64,000 nt of DNA from SZUA-35 sp965530755 (lineage in GTDB: Bacteria; Actinomycetota; Acidimicrobiia; Acidimicrobiales; SZUA-35), in NCBI GenBank assembly GCA_965530755.1, contig CBESNA010000003.1:82350-146349 (forward strand), given 5' to 3'. A model generated the notes under the pieces. That model made no database searches. It saw nothing but the letters and a program-made list of their open reading frames with translations, and was not told where the DNA came from. Positions 39,392 to 47,527 of the stretch are shown one piece after another. Position numbers and translations under genes: made by a program. Position 1 is the first letter of the stretch, and every line of letters starts with the position of its first letter.

Positions 39392-41976
39392 GCCCGCATC
39401 CGGGTTCCGGACGGATCGAACAGCGGCTCGGGCTGCGTCGTCGCTGACCGCCGCACGCCAAGGACCTCGATGTCAAAGGATCCATCGGCCTCGGCGAGGT
39501 CGGCCGGCACGTACGCCATCGCCACAGACACTCCAGAGCAGTGGGCGTACCCGCCACTCGTCACCCAGCCGACCACCTCTTCTTCCGCCGTGCCCTCTGG
39601 CGTGAACCACACCGGCTCGTCGCCGATCACGTCGGCTGCGTCCGGGCCGGTTCCGGCATCGAGCGTGAAGGTGACGAGCATCTTGTCCGGCCCCGCCGAT
39701 GCCTTGGCGACCAGAGCGTCTCGACCGACGAAGTCGCCTTTGATCGCCGGGTCGAGCTTCACGAAACGATCGAAGCCTGCTTCGAACGGGCTGTACAACG
39801 GACGGTACTCCCGCGCCCAGGACCCGAACCCCTTCTCGAGCCGAAGCGAGTTGAGCGCCTGACTGGCGAACAGTCGGATCCCGAACTCTTCTCCGGCTTC
39901 CATGAGGGCATCGAACACGGTGCGTTGATAGCTCGCCGGCATCCAGAACTCGTAGCCGAGGTCGCCAGTGAAGCTGACCTTGCCGCACAACACGGGGGCG
40001 AGGCCGAGATCGATGGCCCGGAAGCGCATGAAGCCGAAGTTCTCGGCAGAAACGTCGTGGTCAGTCACCTTTTCCAGCACTCGTCGCGCATCTGGACCTG
40101 CGATCGACAGTCCGCACATCTCGTAGCCGAGCGCCCGGAAGGTGACCGGGGCTCCCCCGCCGTTGAGATGTGCCCCCTGTTGCTGTTCGAACCAGCGCTC
40201 GTAGTAGCGCTCGGCGACACCCGAGCCGAACACCATGAAGGACTCGAGCTCCGCCGTGTTCGCCGTCGCTCCCCCTGTCACGCCGCCGCGGGCACCGAGA
40301 GCATCACCGGACGCCGCCGGCAGACACGCGACCGTGAGGTCACCGATGAGTCCTCCAGCTTTGTTCACCATGGGAGCCATCGCCATCCGGCCCGGTTTCG
40401 GCACAGTGTTGGTGATCAGCCGGTCGAGCAGTGCGCGAGCCCCGGGGCCGTCGAACGCGAACGTGGCGAACCCGGTGGTCTCCATGAGCCCGACCGACTC
40501 TCGAACGGCGAACGACTCCTCCCGAACCCGGTCCCACGAGTTCGATCGCTTGAACGTGATCTCCTCCATCGGCGGGGTGCCAGGTTCCTGGAACCACAGC
40601 GGAGTCTCCAGTCCGAACGACGTGCCCCAAACAGCGTTCGCAGCCACGAGCCGATCGTGGATCGGTGACGTCTGCAGCGGGCGAGCTGCCGGCAACACCT
40701 CGTTGGGGAACGTGATGCGGAAGCGGCGGCTGTAGTTCTCCCTGACCTTCTCGTTCGTGTACCCGAGCGTTGCGAAGTCGCCGTAGCGGGCGATGTCCAT
40801 GCCCCAGATGTCGAAGCCGGGGTCGCCCTCGGTCATCCAGTTGGCCAACGCGAGACCAACACCGCCGCCCTGGCTCAACCCGGCCATGACGGCGCAGGCG
40901 CTCCAGTACCCCGGCAACCCGAGCACGGGACCGAGCAGTGGGTTGCCGTCCGGCGAGAAGGTGAACGGACCGTTGATCACCGTCTTGATGCCTGCTTCGG
41001 CGAACACGGGGAAGTGACGGAAACCGACGTCGAGCGATTCCGCTATCCGGTCGAGATCGGGGGCCAACAGCTTCTGACCGAAGTTCCACGGCGTGGTCTT
41101 GGTCGACCACGGCGTGCCGTTTCGTTCGTAGGTGCCGAGAAGGAGGCCGCCACCTTCCTGGCGCATGTAGATCTCGCCCCCGAAGTCGATGCAATGCAGG
41201 ACCTCGCCATGTTCGGCGTTGTATTCGGCAACTGCGGGGATGTCCTCGGTGAGGAGATACATGTGTTCCATTGCCAGAACCGGCGACTCGAGACCGACCA
41301 TGCGCCCCACTTCGCGAGCCCACAACCCACCGGCATTCACGACGTGCTCGCAGTGGATCGTGCCGAGGTCTTCGCCTACCTCCCCGAGCTTGTCGCCTTC
41401 GGTCTTCATCAAGTGGACGTTCCAACCACCATCCGAAGCACGAGTGATGTCGCGTGCCCAGGTCTTGCGGTAGATCTCGGCCCCGGCCCGCCTGGCGGCG
41501 ATGGCGTACGCATTGGTGACTCCGGACGGGTCGACGTGACCCTCGTGAGCGTCGTACATGGCGCCGACGAAATACTCCTCTTCGAGCAGCGGCATCAGGC
41601 GTTTGGCTTCGGCCACCGAGATCAGCTCGGTCTCCATGCCGAGATAGCGACCTCGGGCATGCGACATACGGAGCCAGTCCATCCGCTCCTCGGTGTCGGC
41701 CAACATCACGCCACCCGTGATGTGGATGCCGCAGTTCTGGCCGGACACCTCCTCGATCTCCTTGTACAGCTCGATCGTGTATTGTTGGAGCTTGGCCACG
41801 TTGGGATCGCCGTTGAGCGTGTGCATCCCACCGGCCGAATGCCAGGTCGACCCATGCGTCAGTTCGCTTCGTTCAACGAGGACGACGTCGGTCCATCCGG
41901 CTTTGGTGAGGTGGTAGAGCACCGACGCCCCGACCACGCCACCGCCGATCACCACGACCTGCGCGCTGCTTTTCAT
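39388..41976 (-). CDS. dimethylglycine/sarcosine-dehydrogenase-like flavoenzyme with GcvT domain (copy B)
   Basis: An 862-residue enzyme. The FAD fold opens with VVVIGGGVVGASVLYHLTKAG, followed by LTHGSTWHSAGG, where the Trp-His is the covalent FAD attachment site in dimethylglycine and sarcosine dehydrogenases. The C-terminal half is a folate-binding GcvT module (TGDLGYEFWMPASY, LEKGFGSWAREYRPLYSPFEAGFDRFVKLD). It converts N-methyl groups to 5,10-methylene-THF. It is only distantly similar to copy A and has no adjacent ETF, so it may share EtfBA or react with oxygen. The ATG at 41976 has a GAGAAGGATG ribosome site. It lies 49 bases downstream of mttB-like and is coupled to DUF971. Confidence 0.92.
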   Translation of the reverse strand: MKSSAQVVVIGGGVVGASVLYHLTKAGWTDVVLVERSELTHGSTWHSAGGMHTLNGDPNVAKLQQYTIELYKEIEEVSGQNCGIHITGGVMLADTEERMDWLRMSHARGRYLGMETELISVAEAKRLMPLLEEEYFVGAMYDAHEGHVDPSGVTNAYAIAARRAGAEIYRKTWARDITRASDGGWNVHLMKTEGDKLGEVGEDLGTIHCEHVVNAGGLWAREVGRMVGLESPVLAMEHMYLLTEDIPAVAEYNAEHGEVLHCIDFGGEIYMRQEGGGLLLGTYERNGTPWSTKTTPWNFGQKLLAPDLDRIAESLDVGFRHFPVFAEAGIKTVINGPFTFSPDGNPLLGPVLGLPGYWSACAVMAGLSQGGGVGLALANWMTEGDPGFDIWGMDIARYGDFATLGYTNEKVRENYSRRFRITFPNEVLPAARPLQTSPIHDRLVAANAVWGTSFGLETPLWFQEPGTPPMEEITFKRSNSWDRVREESFAVRESVGLMETTGFATFAFDGPGARALLDRLITNTVPKPGRMAMAPMVNKAGGLIGDLTVACLPAASGDALGARGGVTGGATANTAELESFMVFGSGVAERYYERWFEQQQGAHLNGGGAPVTFRALGYEMCGLSIAGPDARRVLEKVTDHDVSAENFGFMRFRAIDLGLAPVLCGKVSFTGDLGYEFWMPASYQRTVFDALMEAGEEFGIRLFASQALNSLRLEKGFGSWAREYRPLYSPFEAGFDRFVKLDPAIKGDFVGRDALVAKASAGPDKMLVTFTLDAGTGPDAADVIGDEPVWFTPEGTAEEEVVGWVTSGGYAHCSGVSVAMAYVPADLAEADGSFDIEVLGVRRSATTQPEPLFDPSGTRMRA

Positions 41977-42025
41977 CGACGGTCCATCCTTCTCGGTGTC
42001 GTCCGCTCGCACGGCTGGAAACGCA

Positions 42026-43576
42026 TCAGAAATCGGTCTCCACGCCGCCCTCGGCAACCCGACGATCGACAAACGCCGTCAACTCGGCGGCGATGGCCTC
42101 GTCGAGCACGGGTGCCTCGAACTCGTCGAGCGCCTGCTTCACGAGCTTGTTGGCTTTGTCGAAGGCGGTCGGCTGGCCGGCATCGGTCCACGCCTCGAAG
42201 TTTCGCCAGTCCGAGATCAGGGGTTCGTAGAACTCGCCCCGGTAGCGATCCTGCGTGTGTTGCGTCCCGAAGAAATGACCGGCCGGGCCGACCTCGGCAA
42301 TCGCCTCGACCGCCAGGGTCGCATCATCCACGATGATCGGTTGCAAGGAACGAGCGACCATGTGGAGCAGGTCGGCATCGATCGCCATCTTCTCGTATGA
42401 GGTATGGAGTCCGCCTTCCATCCAACCGGCGCCGTGCATCAGGAAGTTGACGCCGCCCATCACGGCACCCCACAGAGAGAACACACTCTCGTAGGCCGCT
42501 TGAGCGTCGACCGCATTGGCTGCGTTCACGTTGGACGATCGATAGGGCAGGCCGTATCGGCGAGCCAGCTGCCCACCGACCATCGCCGTTCGCAGATACT
42601 CGGGCGTGCCGAAGGCCGGGGCACCCGAACGCATGTCGACGTTCGAGGTGAAACCGCCGTAGATCACCGGCGAGCCAGGCCGAACCATCTGAGTGAACGC
42701 GACGCCGGCCAGAGCCTCGGCGTTCTGGAGGGTGAGTGCTCCGGCCAGCGTGATCGGGGCCATCGCTCCGGCCAGCGTGAACGGCGTGATGACCACGACC
42801 TGGTTCCGACTCGACATCTCGATGACGCCCTGCAGCATCACGTCGTCGTAGCGGAGGGGCGAACTCGCGTTGATGATCGTGGTCAGCGATGGCCGTTCGT
42901 CGAAGGTCGCCTGATCGACACCGTGGACGATGCGAGTCATCTCGATCCCATCGAGATTGCGCTGACGCCCGAGCGAATAGACGTGGAACACCTTGTCGGT
43001 GAGCGTGTAGGCGTCGAGGGTGGCATGCAGGTGGCGAACCGATGCGTGCACATCGACCGGTTCGACCGGGTACCCGGGCACGAGGTGGATGCTCGTGAAG
43101 GTCTGGCAGAGCCGAAGGAGGTTCTGGTAGTCGACGCGATTCCCCGTGCGTCGCGGTCCGTCGAGCCCGGCAACGTTCGGCGCCGACGCCACGGACCCGA
43201 ACGCGACGTGGCGGCCTCCGATCTCCAGATCGTGGGCTGGGTTCCGAGCGTGGAGATGGAACTGTGCCGGCGCCTTCGCGACGGCGTGTTCGATCAGTTC
43301 TGGATCGAACCGAACCCTGTCGCCGGCGACGTCGGCCCCATTCGCAGCCAGGATCCGTCTCGCCTCCTCGTTGAGGAAGTCGATGCCAGTTTCCCGGAGC
43401 ACGCGCAGCGAGGCGAGGTGGATCGATTCCAGCTCGTCATCCGACACAGCCTTGGTCGGCTCGAGATGCATTGTCGGTTGTCCGAACGGAGCCTGATCAC
43501 GCAGCGGGTTGCGGATGGGCTTGCCGTCGGCCCCGCCTCGCCGTCGACCGGCTCTCTCGCCGCCACCGGCCCTCAC
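42026..43576 (-). CDS. MttB-family methyltransferase, non-pyrrolysine
   Basis: A 516-residue protein of the trimethylamine methyltransferase (MttB) superfamily with a TIM barrel. The basic Gly/Arg-rich N-terminus (AGGGERAGRRRGGAD), the SLRVLRETGIDF segment and HGAGWMEGGLHTSYEKMAIDAD late in the barrel are typical. The reading frame is continuous, with no in-frame amber codon, so it is the pyrrolysine-free branch that includes MtgB, a glycine betaine methyltransferase. Those enzymes methylate a corrinoid protein. No MttC-like corrinoid gene is near, so the acceptor is not known. It is 22 bases after folD and 49 before the dehydrogenase gene. The GTG start is tentative. Confidence 0.88.
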   Translation of the reverse strand: MRAGGGERAGRRRGGADGKPIRNPLRDQAPFGQPTMHLEPTKAVSDDELESIHLASLRVLRETGIDFLNEEARRILAANGADVAGDRVRFDPELIEHAVAKAPAQFHLHARNPAHDLEIGGRHVAFGSVASAPNVAGLDGPRRTGNRVDYQNLLRLCQTFTSIHLVPGYPVEPVDVHASVRHLHATLDAYTLTDKVFHVYSLGRQRNLDGIEMTRIVHGVDQATFDERPSLTTIINASSPLRYDDVMLQGVIEMSSRNQVVVITPFTLAGAMAPITLAGALTLQNAEALAGVAFTQMVRPGSPVIYGGFTSNVDMRSGAPAFGTPEYLRTAMVGGQLARRYGLPYRSSNVNAANAVDAQAAYESVFSLWGAVMGGVNFLMHGAGWMEGGLHTSYEKMAIDADLLHMVARSLQPIIVDDATLAVEAIAEVGPAGHFFGTQHTQDRYRGEFYEPLISDWRNFEAWTDAGQPTAFDKANKLVKQALDEFEAPVLDEAIAAELTAFVDRRVAEGGVETDF

Positions 43577-43598
43577 GGCTGGAGGCCCGTTGTGGGGC

Positions 43599-44477
43599 TC
43601 ATGCCTCGTTCTTCAGCATCTTGTAGGCGGCGTAGGTGTTTTGCATGAGACAGCCGATCGTCATCGGACCAGTTCCGCCCGGCATCGGCGTGATGGCTCC
43701 GGCGATTGCCTGGACCGCGTCGAAGTCGACGTCGCCGACGATGCCGTCGGCCGTGCGGCTGATGCCGACGTCGATCACCGCCGCTCCCGGTTTCACGTGG
43801 TCTGCCGTGATGATGCCGGCGATGCCGGCGGCCGCCACGATGATGTCGGCTTCACGGCACACCGACGCGAGGTCGGAGGTGCGGGAGTGAGCCAGCGTCA
43901 CGGTGGCATCAACGCCCTTGCGGCCCAAGAGCAGCACTTGGGGCAGGCCGACGAGGGTCGAGCGACCGACGACGACCGCCCGCTTGCCGCTGGTCGCCAC
44001 GCCGTAGCGCTCCAGGAGCCGCATGACACCGAGGGGCGTACACGGCGCATGCCCTGGCTTGCCCCGCACGAGCCGACCCATCGATCGTTCGGTCAGGCCG
44101 TCGACATCCTTGGCCGGAGGGATGAGATCCAGCACGGGCTCGGGATCGAGGCCGTCCGGCAGGGGCAACTGCACGAGAATGCCGTGGACGGTCGGGTCAT
44201 CGACCAGCGCCCGGACTTCGGCTTCGAGATCGGACTGGCTGATGTCGTCTGGGAGACCAACGTGTCTCGACTGGAGGCCCGCCTCGACCGCCTTCTTGTT
44301 CTTCGATTTCACGTAGATCTGGCTGGGCTTGTCGTCGCCGACGAGGACGGTCGCCAAGCAAACCTCAGGGCTCCCGGCCGCCTCGACCGTGGCCGCGAGC
44401 TCAGCGATCACCTGGTCGCGCAGGCGGAGGCCGTTCATGATCACGGCGCCTCCGTCGGTGTGGTCGACTTCGAACAT
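43599..44477 (-). CDS. folD: bifunctional methylene-THF dehydrogenase/cyclohydrolase
   Basis: A 292-residue FolD enzyme that oxidises 5,10-methylene-THF to 10-formyl-THF with NADP. Key parts: YVKSKNKKAVEAG with the catalytic Y/K pair, VQLPLP, PAKDVDGL, and the Rossmann VVVGRSTLVGLPQVLLLGRKGVDATVTLAHSRT. The final DVGI and PMPGGTGPMT are intact. The ATG at 44477 has a GAGAGCCGAGG ribosome site; a GTG at 44504 is the alternative. As the first gene of the operon it links methylene-THF from the dehydrogenases to Fhs. TACGTT lies about 28 bases before the GTG as a possible -10 box. Confidence 0.95.
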   Translation of the reverse strand: MFEVDHTDGGAVIMNGLRLRDQVIAELAATVEAAGSPEVCLATVLVGDDKPSQIYVKSKNKKAVEAGLQSRHVGLPDDISQSDLEAEVRALVDDPTVHGILVQLPLPDGLDPEPVLDLIPPAKDVDGLTERSMGRLVRGKPGHAPCTPLGVMRLLERYGVATSGKRAVVVGRSTLVGLPQVLLLGRKGVDATVTLAHSRTSDLASVCREADIIVAAAGIAGIITADHVKPGAAVIDVGISRTADGIVGDVDFDAVQAIAGAITPMPGGTGPMTIGCLMQNTYAAYKMLKNEA

Positions 44478-44674
44478 GCAGCCTCGGCTCTCGTGGAGTG
44501 TCACGCACTGCCGACACCCGGCGCGCCGGCAGAACGTACCAGTCGGTCGTCGGCGCCGTCATCGACGATTGCCTCGACTCTCATTCCAAGAGACGGAGGT
44601 CGGCCAGGGCCGATTGAAACACGAGCTGCGGTGGGGTCGACAGCAGACCGCCTTCGGCATGCGATCATTCGGCC

Positions 44675-45631
44675 GTGCCAGACCCCGCCGTTCTCCGAGC
44701 CTCCGCCAAGCGGCGCGCCACCATCCTCGTCCCGCTCGCGTTCGCTCTCGTGATCCTCTGGTGGATGACCCCCGCCGCTGCGCAGACGACCGGGGACGGC
44801 ACCGGACTCTCTGTGTTCGCGGCGATCGTCCTCGGACTGGTCGAGGGCATCACCGAGTACCTCCCGATCAGCTCGACCGGCCACCTGCTCGTCGCCAATC
44901 AGATCTTGGGACTCGGCGGTACCGAGAGCGCTGACCGATCGCTCGAGGCCTACGCCATCTGCATCCAGGCCGGCGCCATTCTCGCCGTCTTCGTGGTGTA
45001 CCTCGACCGGATCAAGCAGATGTTCGACGGGCTTCTGGGTCGGAGCGAAGAGGGCAAGCAGATTCTCCTCGCCGTGATCGTCGCGTTCGTCCCGACGGCC
45101 CTCATTGCCGTCGTGATCTTCGACCTCGTTCGCGAGCAACTCTTCGGCGTCACGCCGATCGCCGCCGCGTGGCTGGTCGGCGGATTGGTGATCCTCGCGC
45201 TCAGCCGGTCCGGGTTCTTCGACCGAGCCGGCGTCGACCTGACCCAGATCACACTGCAGCAGGCAGCCCTGATCGGCGTGATGCAGGCACTCGCCGTCTG
45301 GCCGGGGACCTCCCGTTCGCTCGTGACGATCATCGCCGGCGTGCTCGTTGGCCTGTCGCTGCGTGCGGCGGTGGAGTTCTCGTTCCTCCTCGGCCTGATC
45401 ACGCTGAGCGCCGCCACAGTGTTTGCAGGGCTCAAGGACGGCCAGGAGCTCATCGACAACTTCGGCTACCTGACGCCACTCGTCGGGCTCATCGTGGCCT
45501 TCATCTCCGCTGTGGTCGCCGTTCGTTGGATGGTGGCGTGGCTCAACGACCGGGGTTTCGAAGTCTTCGGCTGGTATCGATTGGCAATCGGGGCTGGGGC
45601 GTTCGCCGCCATCGGGGTCGGGTGGCTCTGA
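44675..45631 (+). CDS. uppP: undecaprenyl-diphosphatase
   Basis: A 318-residue BacA/UppP membrane enzyme that recycles undecaprenyl pyrophosphate to the monophosphate carrier for cell-wall synthesis and gives bacitracin tolerance. The active site signatures EGITEYLPISSTGH (residues 57-70, E57 and E61) and PGTSRS (210-215) are complete. An extra N-terminal hydrophobic segment of about 40 residues is longer than in E. coli. The GTG start is preceded by GATCAT and six bases, a weak leaderless-like layout. The next gene follows four bases after the stop. Confidence 0.94.
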   Translation: MPDPAVLRASAKRRATILVPLAFALVILWWMTPAAAQTTGDGTGLSVFAAIVLGLVEGITEYLPISSTGHLLVANQILGLGGTESADRSLEAYAICIQAGAILAVFVVYLDRIKQMFDGLLGRSEEGKQILLAVIVAFVPTALIAVVIFDLVREQLFGVTPIAAAWLVGGLVILALSRSGFFDRAGVDLTQITLQQAALIGVMQALAVWPGTSRSLVTIIAGVLVGLSLRAAVEFSFLLGLITLSAATVFAGLKDGQELIDNFGYLTPLVGLIVAFISAVVAVRWMVAWLNDRGFEVFGWYRLAIGAGAFAAIGVGWL

Positions 45632-45635
45632 GCGC

Positions 45636-46394
45636 ATGGCGGATGAACCATTCGATGTCCCGGATCAACATCTCGATCCGCTGATCGCCGCTTCGTACGA
45701 TCAGGGAGTCGCGGACCGCTTCACTCCCGAGGCGGTCGACACCTCGGTCGAAATTCTCGCCGATCTGGCCGACGGCGGCTCTGCGGTCGAGTTCGCAGTC
45801 GGAACTGGGCGCCTTGCCTTGCCGCTTGCAGCGACGGGAGTCCCGGTCAGCGGAATGGACTTCTCCGAGCCGATGCTGGCCGAGCTGAGGAAGAAGGACG
45901 GAGCCGAGCAGCTCTCACTCGTGCACGGCGACATGACCTCGACCCAGATGTGCGCCGACGCGGCGCTGGTCTACCTCGTCTTCAATACGATCACGAACCT
46001 GCGCACCCAGGTTCTGCAAGTTGCCTGCTTTCGTAACGCGGCCGCCCACCTCGCTCCCGGAGGCCGGTTCCTGATCGAGACCGGCGTCCCAAAGCTCCGG
46101 CAGCTGCCTCCCGGCGAGACCATCCATCCGTTCGACGTGACTCCCCATCACCTGGGGTTCGACGAGTACATCGATTTCGTCAACCAGATCTCCGTCTCGC
46201 ATCACTATTACATCGAGGGCGAGCGAGCCCGCACGGTGTCTGGCGCGTTCCGCTACGTCTGGCCGTCCGAGCTCGACCTCATGGCGCAGCTCGCCGGGAT
46301 GGAGCTCGAACATCGGTGGGCCGACTGGCACCGGGCGGAGTTCACCGGCGAGTCACCCGCTCACGTTTCGGTGTGGCGCAAAGCGGGCGGTTAG
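45636..46394 (+). CDS. class I SAM-dependent methyltransferase
   Basis: A 252-residue methyltransferase with a Rossmann-like core. Motif I is VEFAVGTGRLALPLAATGVPVSGMDFSEPMLAEL (residues about 48-82), and the SAM pocket acidic end is VHGDMTS. The C-terminal part (HHYYIEGERARTVSGAFRYVWPSELDLMAQLAGM) is typical of many small-molecule methyltransferases. The acceptor is unknown. It starts four bases after uppP and is probably cotranscribed; its stop codon overlaps the convergent downstream gene (TTAG). Confidence 0.85.
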   Translation: MADEPFDVPDQHLDPLIAASYDQGVADRFTPEAVDTSVEILADLADGGSAVEFAVGTGRLALPLAATGVPVSGMDFSEPMLAELRKKDGAEQLSLVHGDMTSTQMCADAALVYLVFNTITNLRTQVLQVACFRNAAAHLAPGGRFLIETGVPKLRQLPPGETIHPFDVTPHHLGFDEYIDFVNQISVSHHYYIEGERARTVSGAFRYVWPSELDLMAQLAGMELEHRWADWHRAEFTGESPAHVSVWRKAGG

Positions 46395-47527
46395 CGGTCG
46401 TTCTCGAGCCAGACGATCGAGTCGCCTCGACCGATCGAGAGGTTCAGCACAACCGTCGATGTACCGGTTCCCACCTCGACGACCTCGATCCGACCGAGCA
46501 GACGACGCACGAACCAGGCGCCATCAGGCGACACGGCGGCGGCGCCGATCGAAGCGGGCCCCAGTGATCGCACGATCTCGCCGGTTGCGATGTCGTAGAG
46601 ACCACCACCGAGAGCAGGCTGAGGCACCGATCCGGCCAACAGCCGGCCGCCGGCCACGACTCGGCCGATCGACAAGTCGGCGCTCGGAATCGGGGTGTCG
46701 GTTCGAGTCCAGGTCCGGCGATCGAACCAAGCAGTTGAACACTCCAAGCTGTCGCTGCACTGACGAACCAAGACCTCACTCTCACCGACGGCGATGAGTA
46801 CGCCTGGAAGCACCTGCCGGTAGCTGTCATCCGGTTGCAGCTCGAAGACCCCGCCGGTCTCGGATCCGATCACCTCAGGCCCGACGAACGGGTCGGTTCC
46901 TCCCGGGAAACGTGCCTCGACCGGGGTGCCGATGTCGCGCAGCACGTTGGAGGTAGCCAACTCGATGAGCTGCCAGCGACGGGCACCGTCGGTCGTCGGC
47001 CAGGTGAGCCACACCTCGAATTCGGTCGCTGGAACCACCCGCGCCGGCCCGCCGATCGGGGCGAATCGGATGCCGATGATGTCGTCGAGCGTCGACGACC
47101 GCAAGCCATCGAGTGGCACGTACGACCAGGTGAGAGTGTCCGATAGATAAATCAAGGTCGAGCCGGCGATGAACTTCGGGCCGAGAATCGTGTTGCTGAT
47201 GACGCGGTCGCCGGAGTCGAGGTCGAGCACCTGCAGCGGCGTGCCGCTTCCACCGACCATCAACGACAGACCGCTCACTCGTCCGAGCACTGGGCCGTCG
47301 CCGACTTCGACTCCCGCTGTGACGTCGACCATCCGCTCGGCCCTCGGCGTGGTGGCCGACGGAGGCACTCCGGACTCGTCGTCGCCGTCGTACGTCAGCA
47401 CCAGTGCAGCCAGAACAGCCATCCCGACGACCAACGCAATCGCCATCCAGCTGCGTTCGGTGACGAGCTCGGTCGGCGCAACCACCGGCGGCTGGGTCGA
47501 GTCGATGAGCTCGATGTCTTCGGTCAC
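46391..47527 (-). CDS. membrane-anchored beta-propeller-like protein of unknown function
   Basis: A 378-residue protein with one N-terminal helix (about residues 28-46, MAIALVVGMAVLAALVLTY) and a long extracytoplasmic part of short strand-rich blocks (LQVLDLDSGDRVI, YDIATGEIVRSLG, AAAVSPDGAWFVRRLLG, IEVVEVGTGTSTVVL), recalling a degenerate beta-propeller. No enzyme motif is visible. The GTG at 47527 overlaps the acyl-CoA ligase stop (GTGA), so it is the second gene of that unit. Role unknown. Confidence 0.75.
   Translation of the reverse strand: MTEDIELIDSTQPPVVAPTELVTERSWMAIALVVGMAVLAALVLTYDGDDESGVPPSATTPRAERMVDVTAGVEVGDGPVLGRVSGLSLMVGGSGTPLQVLDLDSGDRVISNTILGPKFIAGSTLIYLSDTLTWSYVPLDGLRSSTLDDIIGIRFAPIGGPARVVPATEFEVWLTWPTTDGARRWQLIELATSNVLRDIGTPVEARFPGGTDPFVGPEVIGSETGGVFELQPDDSYRQVLPGVLIAVGESEVLVRQCSDSLECSTAWFDRRTWTRTDTPIPSADLSIGRVVAGGRLLAGSVPQPALGGGLYDIATGEIVRSLGPASIGAAAVSPDGAWFVRRLLGRIEVVEVGTGTSTVVLNLSIGRGDSIVWLENDR

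Noticed and set aside
38294..39862. 522-codon plus-strand open frame opposite the ligase, DUF971 and dehydrogenase genes
   Set aside because: It spans three real minus-strand genes and shows no domain; a typical high-GC shadow.
42026..43576. possible pyrrolysine (amber read-through) in the MttB-like gene
   Set aside because: The frame is open along the full family length, with no internal TAG.
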